Of a DNA stretch of 45,782 bases, positions 11,190-23,900 are shown one piece after another (within the stretch, counting starts at the first letter, position 1; each line of letters starts with the position of its first letter). The stretch lies in contig KN882976.1 of the NCBI GenBank assembly GCA_000934455.1, positions 19,466 to 65,247 on the forward strand, read 5' to 3'. The translations under genes were made by a program, and so were the position numbers. The notes under the pieces are model-generated. The model searched no databases, was not told the origin of the DNA, and worked only from the letters and a program-made list of their open reading frames with translations. The DNA is from Apostichopus parvimensis (Eukaryota; Echinodermata; Holothuroidea; Aspidochirotida; Stichopodidae).

Positions 11190-13465
11190 GAAAACTTGCA
11201 ATTTACAGGTGACTTTAATATTGATCTTTGGAAGCATGACCATTTGCCTCATATTTCACATTTACTTGATTTAATTGTATTCTCATTCATATTTACCATT
11301 AATATCAAAATCAACAAGGATTACAGCCACATCTTCATCACTCATTGATAATATTTTTTAATGATTCTATTGTTAATTCAAATCTGGCATTCTATTATCT
11401 GACATTAGCGACCACTTACCAATCTGTTGTTATAGGGATTAGTTTATATGTTAACACAAATAAGCTTGTTTAACACAGGAGGGATACTAGTGCAAAAGTG
11501 CTACACAATGTCAAACTTAAACTTTCTTCTTTTGATTGGGGACCTCTATTTAATGAGACTGATGCAGATGTGGCATATCATTTATTTGATGATAATGTTC
11601 ACCATATTATATCTAAGCATTTTATTATTAAAGAATGTATGGTTAATTCTCATAAGCTCCAGTCCCCATGGATTACACCTGGTATTTTAAGATCTATTTC
11701 CAAAAAGAACAAGCTTCACAAGAATTATCTATCTCGCCCCTCTTCAATTAATAAGTACAAGTACACTCAATATAAAAATAAGCTAACCAATAATATCAGA
11801 TTGGCTAAAAAAGATGCATTATGAGAAGTGTTTTGATGACAATATAAAAAACCTAAAGAAAACTTGGGATATCATTAATAAAATTCTTGGTCGTACTTTA
11901 CCTAAAACTCCAATTGATAAAATTAAAGAGAATGACAATAATATCACCGATAAACATGTAATGGCTGACGACACATTCAACAATTATTTTGTTAGTATGT
12001 AGCAATCTTGCAAGTACAATCCCTACTTGTAATTCAAATTTGAGGCAAACCCAACATCTCTATTTCTATTACCAACTAATTACACAGAAATTATTGACTT
12101 AATTATGAATACTAAAAAGGGTGCGTGTGATATTGATCATATTTCTGTTAATTTTCTCCAAGATAATCGTTTTGCTTTAGCAGCTCCTCTTACATTTATT
12201 TTTAATTTATCAATTTCAACTAATTTTGAACCACTTCTTTAAGGAAGCTAAAGTCACTCCGATATTTAAAGGTAGCGATAGTTTATGTGTTTCTAACTAC
12301 AGACCCATCTCAGTACTTTCATCTTTATCAAAACTTCTAGAACGCATTATTTAAAATCGTACCATTAAATTCCTTGATAAAAATAAGACACTTGGCAACA
12401 GACAGTTTGGTTTTGGTAAAAGCCGCTCTACTGCTATGGCACCTCTAGATGTCACACAATATACCATAAATGGTTTTAAAAATAGGGAGTACTCATTAGG
12501 CATATTTCTTGACTTATCTAAAGCCTTCGATACTGTCAATCATCACATTCTTTTTACTAAATTATATAATCACGATATTAGAGGAGTGGCTCACAATTGG
12601 TTTGTTAGTTACTTATCCAACAGACAACAACTTGTACCCATTGATAATAGTTATTATTCATCTTCTCGTAATATAAATTGTGGAGTGCCCTAGGGGTCAA
12701 TCCTTGGGCCTTTTTTATTTCTGCTATATGTAAATGATATTACCCATTGTTCACATCTTTTACACTTTACACTTTTTGCTGATGATACCAGTGTTTTATA
12801 TAAGCACAACAGTTTTGATGTCATTTCAGTTATCAACTCCAAATTAAAAAATTTTGCTAATTGGTTTAAGGGAAATAAGTTATCACTGAGTATCAGCAAA
12901 ACTAATTTCATGGTTTTTCATTCCCCATCATACAAATATGAAAAATATTGATATCTCGATTGATAATACCCAAATAAAACGTGTTGATACCATTGAATTT
13001 TAAGGTTTATACATTGACCCTTTATTAAAAATTCTATTTCTAAAATAATTGGGGTATTCTATAAAATTAAAGAGTTTGTACCTAGTTATGTGCTTAAGAA
13101 TTTGTACAATACTCTCATTCATCCTCATTTAAGCTATTGTAATCTAGTGCGGGGAAATGCTCACCCTTCTCATCTAAATCTATTATTTATACTCCAGAAA
13201 AAGGCTGCTCGTATTATCACCCAATTAAGTTTTAAAACACATACATCCACCTTTTTACCAGATTAGGTTTTCCATTTTTTAATTTGTTAAGCAACAGTTA
13301 CCAGATATTTTCAAATGTCTTTTCTTTCACTCATAATATACATTCCCACAATACCAGGTCCTCCCAACACTTATTTTCTCTTCCCGTTAATTCTGACCTT
13401 TTCAAACGCTCAATTGTATCTGATGGTACAAGGTTCTGGAATCAAATCTGTGATTCATAAAAGTT
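11190..13465 (+). mobile_element. decayed LINE (CR1/L2/jockey-like) with EN and reverse transcriptase
   Basis: Successive plus-strand frames give, in order: GDFNIDLWKH (EN, 11208), an EN C-terminal part, KAFDTVNHHI preceded by IFLDLS (RT motif, about 12500), NYRPISVLSSLSK (about 12300), SILGPFLFLLYVNDI, FADDT at 12775-12789 (the polymerase YxDD box as FADD) and NTLIHPHLSYCN. It is broken by stops (for example TAG in place of a glutamine codon in GVPxGSILGP near 12691) and by frame changes. The A-rich tail near 13480-13520 and the lack of a 5' part suggest ordinary 5' truncation. It sits between plexin fragments, opposite in strand. Confidence 0.9.
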
Positions 13466-13628
13466 ATAAAAGTTAAAAGAGACACTGATATGGAAAATAA
13501 ATCAAATCAAAATCAAATAGTGTTTCAAGTAAACTTTAAAGGAATGAAACATCCTTTAAAAGAATATAATGCAAAACTAAATTAGGCCTACTGTAGCACA
13601 ATATATAGAACAATGAAAAAATTCCAGC

Positions 13629-13700
13629 CTCCACTGGGATTCGAACCTGGGCCTCCCACTTTATATGTGGACACATAGGACCACCTAGGCAATGGACACT
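13629..13700 (-). mobile_element. tRNA-like segment, probable SINE head
   Basis: The minus strand has a box A-like TTGCCTAGGTGG (13692-13681) and a box B GGTTCGAATCC (13647-13637) at tRNA spacing. A complete cloverleaf was not confirmed. The end of the unit (CCAGCCTCCAC) recurs near 14000, which favours a dispersed SINE over a functional tRNA gene. Confidence 0.5.
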
Positions 13701-14814
13701 GATGGTTTGTCCAGAGGTTTGAAACCCGTGAGGAAATCATTCATCCACTCTAGGCTTTTGTCACTGTATCAAACAATATGCTAGTACTGTTTTGGTGACA
13801 TATTTTGCTTTACTCTAGAGATCAATCATGATGCTAACCAACTTGAATTTATTAGTAAATTTTTAGTCCAGATCTTGAATGAGATACTTTACACATACTC
13901 TGTTTAAGGAAATGTGAATAGGTTAAACAACCAAGACAAAATGTCTATATATAGATTTGAAACGGTAATAAGTTGGAAATCCAAAACAGTGAAAAGACTT
14001 CCAGCCTCCACCGGAGATATATATATAAATCATCTGAATAAAAGTTTCTTCCAATATTGCAAGTACGTAAATATTAATGATGTCATTATCACCTAATAAT
14101 ATATCATCTGTTAATTATAGAATAATTGTGAAAGGAAACACAGTGCAAAATAGGTTTCTTTCATTGCTGATTATTTTCTGTTTGGTTTTTGAAAATTAAT
14201 GTAACTGCTTTTGTTTTAAGAAACACAATAACACAAAACTTTTGATTAAAATTACTTAAAGGATTATCATGTCATATGTTCCAATGTCATTGCTTTCATA
14301 TAGCATCCAATGGTTAAATCAATCTTGTGAATAATTAGTCCCATGAAATGTACCTGTCATGCATAACATCTAAGATTCCCAACTAGCATTGTGGAATTGA
14401 TTAGTGAAATAACTGTTACCTTTTATTAATAAGGAAGCAGGATATGAATAACCACAGGAAAGGTATCCAACCAAATTGTGACACAAGGTGACTTGTGAAA
14501 TGAGACAAAACACTGTGTAATAGTTGCCAGGAAGTATATTCACTTTGAGGAACTGACCTTATGCCAGGACAGACTATAGCAAGGTTAAGGCCACATCCTC
14601 TGCACCACCACCAGGGGAGTTCCCTAACAGACCAAATCATCCACAACATAATGTAAGGACAGTCACTTAATGCCTAGCTCTTTCTTCAGCTTGATTCTGC
14701 CAGACTAGCAATTAAAAACAATTGATTGATGAAAGCAGAGCTAAGGTACCTCCTGATGGAATAACATCATCCTACATAACCTCTTTTCTTAGCTTTATCT
14801 GCTATTATACAACA
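13701..14814. other. spacer, nothing recognised
   Basis: Apart from a partial second copy of the CCAGCCTCCAC motif near 14000 I see no gene or domain. A 77-codon minus ORF at 14416-14649 was compared with plexin exons and does not match. Confidence 0.4.
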
Positions 14815-15029
14815 CCTTATTATATTCCGGCCATTTGATTGGTCAATTGCTCGTCGATTGCATGCAAAATCCGCTCTATTGCACTCTATGAAATAGAACC
14901 ATGGGTTATACATTTTTGATAGCACTTTTTTCAATGGTAAGAGAGCAGAGAAACCTGTCTGTTCAAAACAATCTGTTGCATGAGTGCATTTTACATCCAA
15001 TTATATCCAAATTTGAAGGTGTTGTATAA
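14815..15029. mobile_element. short element with terminal inverted repeats (MITE-like)
   Basis: TTATACAACACCTT at 14815-14828 is matched by its exact reverse complement at 15016-15029. The 215-bp unit has no coding capacity. No clear target duplication was seen. It abuts the foldback structure at 15033. Confidence 0.6.
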
Positions 15030-15032
15030 AAC

Positions 15033-15192
15033 AAATAATGAATGGTTTCCATTCGTGCAATAGTGCAAATATTTCATTCGTTGAAAGATGTAATTTGTTC
15101 CATTCAACTCGGCTGCGCCTCGTTGAATGGAACATTCCATCTTTCAACTCATGAAATATTTGCACTATTGCACTCATAACCATTCATTATTT
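15033..15192. repeat. large imperfect palindrome (foldback)
   Basis: Two arms of about 75 and 71 bp (15033-15108 and 15122-15192) are imperfect reverse complements around a 13-bp loop. Matching blocks include AATAATGAATGG, GTGCAATAGTGCAAATATTT, TTGAAAGATG and GTTCCATTCAAC. Likely a foldback/MITE unit. RNA from it would form a long hairpin. Confidence 0.85.
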
Positions 15193-16073
15193 GTATACTA
15201 TGACACTACCGTAAGGCAGCATTCCTTTAATAATAACTTTTGGTAACATTTGAAAAAACATCATTCTTATCTCTAAGGGCCTAATAATTACATTCTATAA
15301 AGTGGAAACTAAATTCACATGGGGATGTTTTAACCTGCACAGTGAAAAGTGTTTAAGACAATTGTCAATTTCCACACATCCGCTAAGAGATTAGAACAAA
15401 AGTTTCCCATGCTAATGAGGTACGAATATTCAAATCTTGACTTGCTCATGCAGCCAGTTGGGACAATTTATATATGCTAATACCACTTGATACTCTCCTC
15501 TCATATCATGCTTCAAAGCACTCTTACTGACAGTACAAATAGTTCCTACCCTTTTCTTGATATAAACAGAATATTCATGTGAGTGAACTGAAGCAGGACA
15601 TGAAAGTACAGTATTGAAAAAGAATTGTCCCAACTGGATGGCTCATGCCCTCTCACTAGAACCTTACAGTAATATATATGCATAACAGACTACTACAGCA
15701 TGTTTAGTTGTATGATACCATGTATAATGGACACAAAATAGCAAATAGTATTAAAAAGGTGAATAGTATATCCAGGGACGTAGCTAAGGCCTGATGATTG
15801 GGGGGGTGTAGTGGCTGAAATTCCAACTGGATGGGTTTTGGAGCCAGAAAATTCCGACTGTTGCCTTGTACCCCCCCCCCGCACTAATCGTCAACGATAC
15901 GGACAGTGTCAGTCAGACACCACATCTTTCGCGACTGCACTTTTGTTCCGAACTTTTTTCGATACATTTGTACCTTATGGGCAAAATTTTTGCTTATGTT
16001 GATGGCACTTATGAACTTCCGTAGATTAGCATTTGAGTGTTTTAATTGTATATCATAGAGACAATATATATCC

Positions 16074-16940
16074 CAATGACGTAGCCAGGAACTTGAACGG
16101 GGGAGCACTTTTTGCGATTGATATGGGGGAGTGGTCTAAGGGGAGGGGGTGTCCCCCTCCCCTTTGAGACATTTTTGAACAATTGAAGGTCCTTAGATGC
16201 GATCTGGTGCAATTTGTTGCCAGTTTCATCATTATCATATGATATCATATTATCAGCAGATTTTGTTTCCTGTTTGAATTCTTTTACATGTTCTTTTACA
16301 TAATATATCAGAAAGACAAAAATAGTGCTCCTTTACAATTTCTCCAGAAGGATGATTCTTGTTTATTGTCGAATGTCTGGACTTTAATACATTTGACGAA
16401 ATTAACTGATGGACAATATAAACTTTCATATTTTGTAAGACAGCCAGATTTGCAGTGGCCTAAAAAAAATATCGTTATCGCCGTGTATTAGCAGTGTAAT
16501 AATTATTTACAGGAAGTGCGTATCACGTACGATTGCTAGCTTAGCTTCATAACATGCTGTTCGTGCAACAACTTAGGATGAATCATAGAAAGGATGAGAA
16601 CGCACGTTGTCGTCGTCGTTGTGCATACGGTTTGTGACATTCCATCGAGTGAGGTTAGGTATAGGCAATATGTATTTTATTACGCCGTGGCCAACTGTAG
16701 GTTTGAAATAGGCTATTGGCTAAATTTAGCTAATTGCATCTGCCAAACTAAGTAAGTAGTTGAATCAGTAGGCCTGAATGTTATTACGATTATAATCGAG
16801 TTAACGGGCTGACGAGTATTCAAGATCAAAATTGAGCACTGACAAAATACCATGCTAAAAAAACAACAGTTTTTAAACATTTTTTCGACACTCAAAGGAG
16901 GGGGAGCAGTCGCTCCCCTGCTCCCCTGGCTACGTCCCTG
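16074..16940. mobile_element. hAT-type element nested in 15773-17393
   Basis: The left end CAATGACGTAGCCAGG and the right end CCTGGCTACGTCCCTG match at 14 of 16 positions as inverted repeats. The flanks are ATATATCC (16066-16073) and GTATATCC (16941-16948), an 8-bp duplication with one change. The ends are close relatives of the host element's ends, so it appears to be an insertion of a related family member. Confidence 0.8.
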
Positions 16941-17209
16941 GTATATCCTGAACTTACTTGAAGCTAGCGAACAGGGTCGACCCACCCAAAAACAAAATTA
17001 ATACATAAATTATCCGAATTGAAGCTGGCGAACGTTGTATTTTTTTAGAGTATTCAAAATCATACGAAGTTTTGTATGGTGGAGTATAAGGATCGCGAGG
17101 TACAATTTCTCAATGTGACGAGGAAAACGAGGTAAATATGACTGATTAAAGGTCAATTTTGATCGAAAATTTTATGTCACTCACAAATTACAAGAACATA
17201 TGAAAATAA

Positions 17210-17313
17210 GAGTGCGACAGTCAGAAAAATTAGAGTGCGACAGTCGGAAATTCCGAATTGAAGCTGGCGACAGTCGGAAATTCCGACAGCCGGAAATTCC
17301 GACTGTCGCACTC
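17210..17313. repeat. short direct and inverted repeats in the hAT right arm
   Basis: GAGTGCGACAGTC occurs at about 17212 and 17233. CAGTCGGAAATTCCGA occurs twice (17241, 17271), and the reverse complement TCCGACTGTCGCACTC ends at 17313. Clustered short repeats near an end are typical of hAT subterminal regions. Confidence 0.6.
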
Positions 17314-17824
17314 AAATTTTCCAACTATCGTCATTTTTTCCAAGATTGGGGGGGTGAGACACCCCCCCACACCCCCCTCTAGCGACGTCCCTGAGTATAT
17401 CTTTACGGGTAGATTTATAGCTTTATAGCTCATATGATATGATAAAAACAGTAAAATGTTTATTAAAAAGACTATTTAAGATTGGATTAAGAATATATGA
17501 TTAAGAATATTGGGTTGTAGGCAACAACAAAACAACTGAGTATAAATTTCATCTCAGCAATACCAAAAATGTTATGAAAAAGATGAAAGGTCTGTCTTTT
17601 GACAGCACTTTATATCTGATTAAAAATATATATAAAAGAAATGTAACAACGTTACCAAATAATTCTAAAAAGAATGAGATATAAACCATGATTCATACTT
17701 TTTCATATTGATAAGTAATTTCTCAAATTGATTCAAAACCAATAAAGTCAATTTGAAAGATGCTATACTATCCTACATGGTTTCATTGAGTAAATACATA
17801 CAACCATTTTATATACTAACATTG

Positions 17825-17830
17825 TTTATT
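17825..17830 (-). terminator. poly(A) signal AATAAA of the plexin gene
   Basis: AATAAA on the minus strand lies 43 nt after the plexin stop codon (17875-17873), which is a normal distance if cleavage follows shortly after. Confidence 0.65.
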
Positions 17831-17872
17831 AATATTATTCAATGTACTATTTCTCTACAGTGATGCACAGCT

Positions 17873-17998
17873 TTAATTGACATCTATGTAGGCTGGATGG
17901 TCAAAGCTTTCATTCTCAAATGCTTCCAATAGAGTCTTGATGCATTTTTCCTTTTCCTGGCCTGATTGCGTCTGATCTGTGTGTAGGACCTCACAGAT
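17873..17998 (-). CDS. plexin last coding exon
   Basis: It reads ICEVLHTDQTQSGQEKEKCI, then KTLLEAFENESFDHPAYIDV and N, then TAA. The first part matches plexin ILGPLDHDDQCGKQKLAYKLEQV. The tail after LLEA is about 15 residues and adds one more tyrosine (AYIDV). No PDZ-binding end (as in vertebrate plexin B) is present. Confidence 0.9.
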   Translation of the reverse strand: MCEVLHTDQTQSGQEKEKCIKTLLEAFENESFDHPAYIDVN

Positions 17999-20900
17999 CT
18001 GTAAGATCAGAGGTACCATAATTAAAAGTGATGCTCTAATATTGTGAATGTTGTATAGTTAATTCTTTAACATTGTAATAAAGGGGCAGTGAATAATAAT
18101 AAGTATATTTTATCATCAAAATGGGGTCTTTTGTCCTGAGACAACCAAGACATGGGTAAACCCAAACAGATCTAGTCAATAGTTCACAAATAGTAAACAT
18201 TACTGTAATGGACAACAAATAAACCTATAAAGATATTGAACCTAAATGATAGCACATTATTAAACACATCCACTTTGCATATTTTATATACAGTTATCAA
18301 TCCTGGTTTCTACTGCATTATTTGACAATATTAATAAACTTGTGGATAATGCATCCACAGATTACCCTATATTCAACACCCCACCAAATTAACAATTCCG
18401 TGTGCCTGAAATATTTCTGACAATTTATGAAATGGGGATGTTTGTCTGTAAATGAAAAGGAAAATTTATTTAATAATCATAGTATTGTATTAACTTACCT
18501 GATCTCTGTGCTTATGTATCATCTGATACAGTTGCCACAACACTGCTGTTATGTCAAACGAATCACCAAACATCTGTTTTAAAAAGAGGAAAGAACAGCT
18601 AAAAATAGAGATATCGCATCAATGGTAGTATGAACTTGCCAACTGTTTTCAGTTAAGATGTTTTCTGAATGAGAGCTAGAAATTTAAGTTTAAATTGTAA
18701 AAATTAGTATAACTAACTGCAGGATACTTGATTTTAATTTCACTAGCATATAGAACACCTCCTATATTTCACTATAATGTCATGAATCACACATAGGCCT
18801 ACCAAGCAAATGTAGAACTGATATTGCAAATTATCATGATATAGCCAGTATCCGTATTAATGGCCTCTTATATGGCCTTTCCAACTGCAAGATTAAAAAA
18901 TTGCAACAAGTTCAAAACATGGCTGCTAATTAATTTAGTCCTGGGTAGGGATAGACCTGATAGTCCATGACCTGTTGTCAGAACTTCTCCATTTAGACAC
19001 TGGCAGGAGAGTGCTTAGTTAGAGTAGCAGCTCCCTGCTTCTAGTAATAGGGAAATTCTCTATATACATACTGTAGGTCCAATTGCAAAACTTTGGCAAG
19101 TGTTAGTTTACTGTTGCGGATCCCTGATTGTAGAACTGAATGAGCATCCAGGTGAAATTCAAGATGCAAAATAATATTAAGCAGTTTAAATCCAAACTTA
19201 AAGCTTGGTATTCTTCTAGGTTCTAAATTTTCTTTGTATTCCACTTTTTTGTACTTTTGTGTCGAATCCCTTGTTTTGTACAGCACATTAGATAACTCTT
19301 GGTTGATAGTGCGCTCTATAAAATGTATAATAATAATAATAACATTTAAGAAAATATTTTGAAGGTAAGTTCCAAAGTTGACTGACTACACTATATCAAA
19401 TCAGCATAGAGAAGCATTCCAGATGCTTGGTACATTTTATGGATCAATATCTGAGAAACCAGAATTGTTATAAAACCATCACTGCATGACACCAAAACTT
19501 TCAGCTTCTGTTGCACTGTCCCATATCAACTCTTAATTTCTGTCTTGGGTTCTCTTCAAATTGTGTGGTGTACATAATATTGCCAAACATTGTAGTTCCA
19601 TTGCGGGGTATCTTTACCTCTTCCACTTTGCTGGATTTGGTTCTTGAGTTCTCCTGGTTCAGTTTCTTCATCTGCCTTATATCACTGTAAAAGTGATCTA
19701 GTTTGGTGGAGTAAACTGGCAACAACTGCTTGTAAAGCTGATTGCTTGAAGAATGATCCTGGCATGAATAAAAGTAAACTGTAACCATTGAAAATTGTCA
19801 TTCTCATAGTTTAAGACTGACTGTTCTTTTACCTGCATTTAGCTATGACTATTTTACTAGTGAGCTCATATAACCCACCATCTTTTTGTTATAATGAGGT
19901 GTAACTGGACATGTCTGTCTTGATAATCTACATATAGTTTTATACTTTTATATTTGGACTCTCAGGCTAGTAATCGACTCCATATTGCTTACAGTAGTTT
20001 TCATTCATTAGATTTTACTCACATTTGACACTTCTCTGCCTCTTTTGCATACATTTGTAAGTGTCTGAATAATAATCTTTAGACAAGCCTGTACGTAAAT
20101 ACAATCTTTGACATCATAAATGAGATGCAGTCTGTTGAGTAGGTCAGTCCAAAATCCCAGTGGCAAGCTGAAATTAACAAAATTTCAACAACAATAAGAA
20201 TAAAGACCAATAAACAAACCATTAATGTAAAGATCAATGAGGAAGGATGGATATTGCATATTCATGATTGATGAATCAGAGGTAGGGTGGCCAGACGTCT
20301 GACATTAGGCCGGACAGACCGATGTACTGTCCTCCATCCTGCATGATCTCTTTATACTGGATGTATGTATGTCTGGCATTACAAAGAAATGGATTTGAAG
20401 CAAAACTGAGCAATCCACGTTCAATATTTTCAGAATCCTACAGTTACACATTTGTAGTGTATAATTGACTACCATATATGAATGTACATGTATGCATATG
20501 CCAACACACTTAGGCCTACTACTGACTGTGCAAACAAGTATAATTTCTTTACAGTTAATATCTTTTTTAATTTCATATTAACTGTATTGAAATCATACTT
20601 ATTCATTCTATACTATCTATACCAAGCTTCAAAATGTGGCTCATGACTAGCAGCTGATGTTATATTGTCATGTCATCTCCTGGTTTAGTTTATGTCTACA
20701 GGCTTGACAAAGGGGAAAGCAGAGGTTACAACCGGAGACATATTAGGGGGCCAGGAAGATATGGAAGGAGAAATATGGAATTAAGAGTATCTATATGAAT
20801 AGTAGAAAAAGGAGACCAGTGACAGAATTGTACCCTTGGTACGATCCAGGTGCTCAACACTTCTTTGATACTACATCAGTGGCCAGACTAATCTGAGGCC

Positions 20901-23900
20901 ATGGCCGATGGACTGTAGGCCATGGCGGATGGACCAGAGGGCATGACTCATAGATTGGCAGTGGGGATTATTGGCCTACGTGTACAGAAGTAACCTCAAA
21001 TATTTATGTTTAATTATTCTGCTTCCAGCAGAGCAAATGTTGTTGAGACAACTTCAGAAGAAAATAAATACAGGCAGACTTTTTATAAAACTAAAATACT
21101 GTTAACTGTAATTAATGCAATCAATTTGGTTAAGCCTAAGCAAGTTGTGAAATAATTGGCCTTAAACTTGAAGAGGAAAGTAATATTTTGATCTTTTTTT
21201 GTTGCTAGCCAAGTATATATCTTCTGTGTGAAGGAATACCTCTTTGCTATAATGATTGTTAATTCATACACAGAATGGGAATATAAACATCTCATATCAT
21301 CAAAAGGGTTTTGTAAAACATAAATCTTGGGAGAATTACTTACATGTCATCCTTCCATCCTGCAGCAAGATTTGGATTCTTCAATTCAGCAGCTTTTTGA
21401 TCAAACAAGTCAAAAATTTGCTTAATATTGACTGAAAAGGTATCATTACCAGCAGTCATGAATGCTGTAAACACATTGTTTACATACTTCTGAAGGGCAG
21501 TCTGTGGAGTCAAACAGGGAAAATGTTTGGTTCTTAATGAAACCAAAGGATTGTAATATGTGTAGCTTTATGTGAATGTGAAACACGGCCATATGGTTCT
21601 AATTGAATCTGCACCTTTCTCCGGTCCTGGGGTGGGATTGGGGATTGGGGCAGAGGTACATTGGCAGAAGCGATTTCAGTTTAGTCTGAGTGTGTAGAAT
21701 TTCAACACAGCATTAAGCTTTGGTAGCCACCCACTATACTTTGTGACTATACAGGCTTTCTATCTTGTTTCTTGTTATATATATGGCATACATCCCATCA
21801 ATGCATGTTGTTCCTTTCCAACTTTGCAAAGCAAGCAATCCATTCATTTGTTTATACATGTCCACTTTTGTTTTAACTTTATACTGAAGCGCATTGAACA
21901 ACTCTTGTTGGAGTCTGCGCTTTATAAGACTAGTTATTAGTTATTATTATTATTATATAAAACATTCCTCCTATAAATTTTGAAGCATGTAATCATTTCA
22001 GTAAGACACAACAAATGAAACCTTATATCCACCCAGTCAATGTAGCTCAGGAAGTTGATTTAATTTGATCAAAGTCAAGTAATTCCTCTTACCCTTGTTG
22101 CAGGCAAGTATGAAAGAACAGCCGCTGCTCCTTCCTCACGGTCAGAGATGGCATCCTGATTACCTTCTTCTTTCATCTATAGAATAATGAACAGAGCAAG
22201 AAACAGGATATATTATAAATAATATCATCTTAACATCAAATATTAAATGACAATTGAAACAAGAGTACATATCCACAGAGTTGCATATCTCATCACCAGC
22301 AAACATGGATTTGAAATGAACAAATTGATTATTAGCCATGTAATCTGGCAATACAATTTTTGAAGCTAACAAGAGTACATTTTTTGGAAACTCTGCACTG
22401 AACAAAACTAGGGTGGGAGTCTTGACTCCAGAATCATAAATTTAACAGTGATACAATTAGTGTGATGTTTTCCTCTGTTTTTTGGGTCCACCTACTAACT
22501 TTTAACACTAGGAAGATTACCACTCATTGTCAATAAGTGAAATTCTAATGTCTCATGAAGGTTATTTATATACATAGACTGTGTCCTCTTGCATGCCTTG
22601 ATGCAGGGAATGGACCTAGGCTAGAAGCCTAGACAAAATACTCACACACGCGTTTACTAGTTTTAGGCTAGATCTATTTTTAACATGCTTTCATCCTGTC
22701 ACACGTAAACGCCTTTCAAACCCTGTGTGGCACGTAGACATTTTTGGAAATTCCAAAGCCTGTCACTTAAGCCAACGTTTCACACATAACTGGACCAGGC
22801 CAGGCACATATAGTTCTTTGTAGCCTAGTTGAATTAATTATTTGCCCAGGCCTAGTTCAAGGTTCAAGCTAGTGTGGCTTAATCTAGATCTAGGCTTAGT
22901 ATAGGCAAGGTTTTTTCCCCCCCCTTTTTGGACTGGGTACAGGTATAAAATATACATTTGACATTGAACCATGTGACCGTTGATCTCAGTTCCCATGGCA
23001 AACACATATTTTGATAGTATTTGACATTGCCATGATACCTGTGAAGGTTCCATGTCAATTCAATGTTTCTCCTTGAAATTATACCAAAAACTTGATTTAC
23101 ACTAAATGTTGACATACTTTGGTTCAAAGGGCCTGCAAGACACAAGGGCTCACCCTAAGGTACCTTCTCAAGTATGAAGAAACTGAATCCAGCCATCTAA
23201 GAGTTTGTGACACAAAATTGTCCAAAAAATACTATGTTTGACCATTATCCACATGACCTTTGACCCCATTTCCCATGGCAACCACATACTTTATACCTGC
23301 GAAGATTCCATGTAAATTCCACGTTTCCCCTTAGAGTTTGAAAGGAAAAAAACTCAATTTGACCTAGATCTATGACCTGTGATTCTGTACGACACAAGAG
23401 TTCACCCTGGGGTACATTCTCACCAAGTTTGAAGAAAATCAGCCTAGCCGTTTATGGAGGAGTTTGACACAAAATTGGACAAGCACACACACACGCATAC
23501 ACACACACACCTACACACGAACACATTTTGACCCCTCCCTCGGTCATGGAGTTCCCGTCACCCTGTGTTATCCCACCATGGGTGACCCCTGAGAGTAGCT
23601 ACTCAGGAAAATTAACCATTATCATGGCAATTGTTGCTTTGGCAACTGACATAGCCGTATATGGCCCAACTGGCAAAGGAAGTACAATATCTCATCCTCC
23701 TTATGCAAGCAATAGATAAAAATATCTGGCATTGGATTACATATATTTATAAACAGTGGACTACTCAACTGTTAGCACACATAGATACAAGGTTACCATT
23801 TATGAAAAGGTACTTCTTCAAAAAAACAAATAACTTGATCCACACTCAACCCCAGTTCTCTTACATATATTATCATGTGATCATGACATTATTATGTCCA

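Larger units (their letters stand above)
15773..17393. mobile_element. hAT-type element, outer copy of the second nested pair
   Basis: The left end CAGGGACGTAGCTAAGG and the right end CTCTAGCGACGTCCCTG are inverted repeats with three mismatches. The 8-bp direct repeat AGTATATC flanks both sides (15765-15772 and 17394-17401). It has no recognisable transposase and is split by the element at 16074-16940. Confidence 0.85.

Noticed and set aside
13629..13700. Functional tRNA gene
   Set aside because: Boxes A and B are present but a full cloverleaf was not built, and part of the unit recurs near 14000; a SINE is more likely.
14416..14649. 77-codon minus ORF with many tryptophans, tested as another plexin remnant
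   Set aside because: No alignment with any plexin exon in the window and no good splice sites.
19041..19286. 81-codon minus ORF overlapping the LINE tail
   Set aside because: It is antisense to a recognisable LINE 3' end and has no domain signature.
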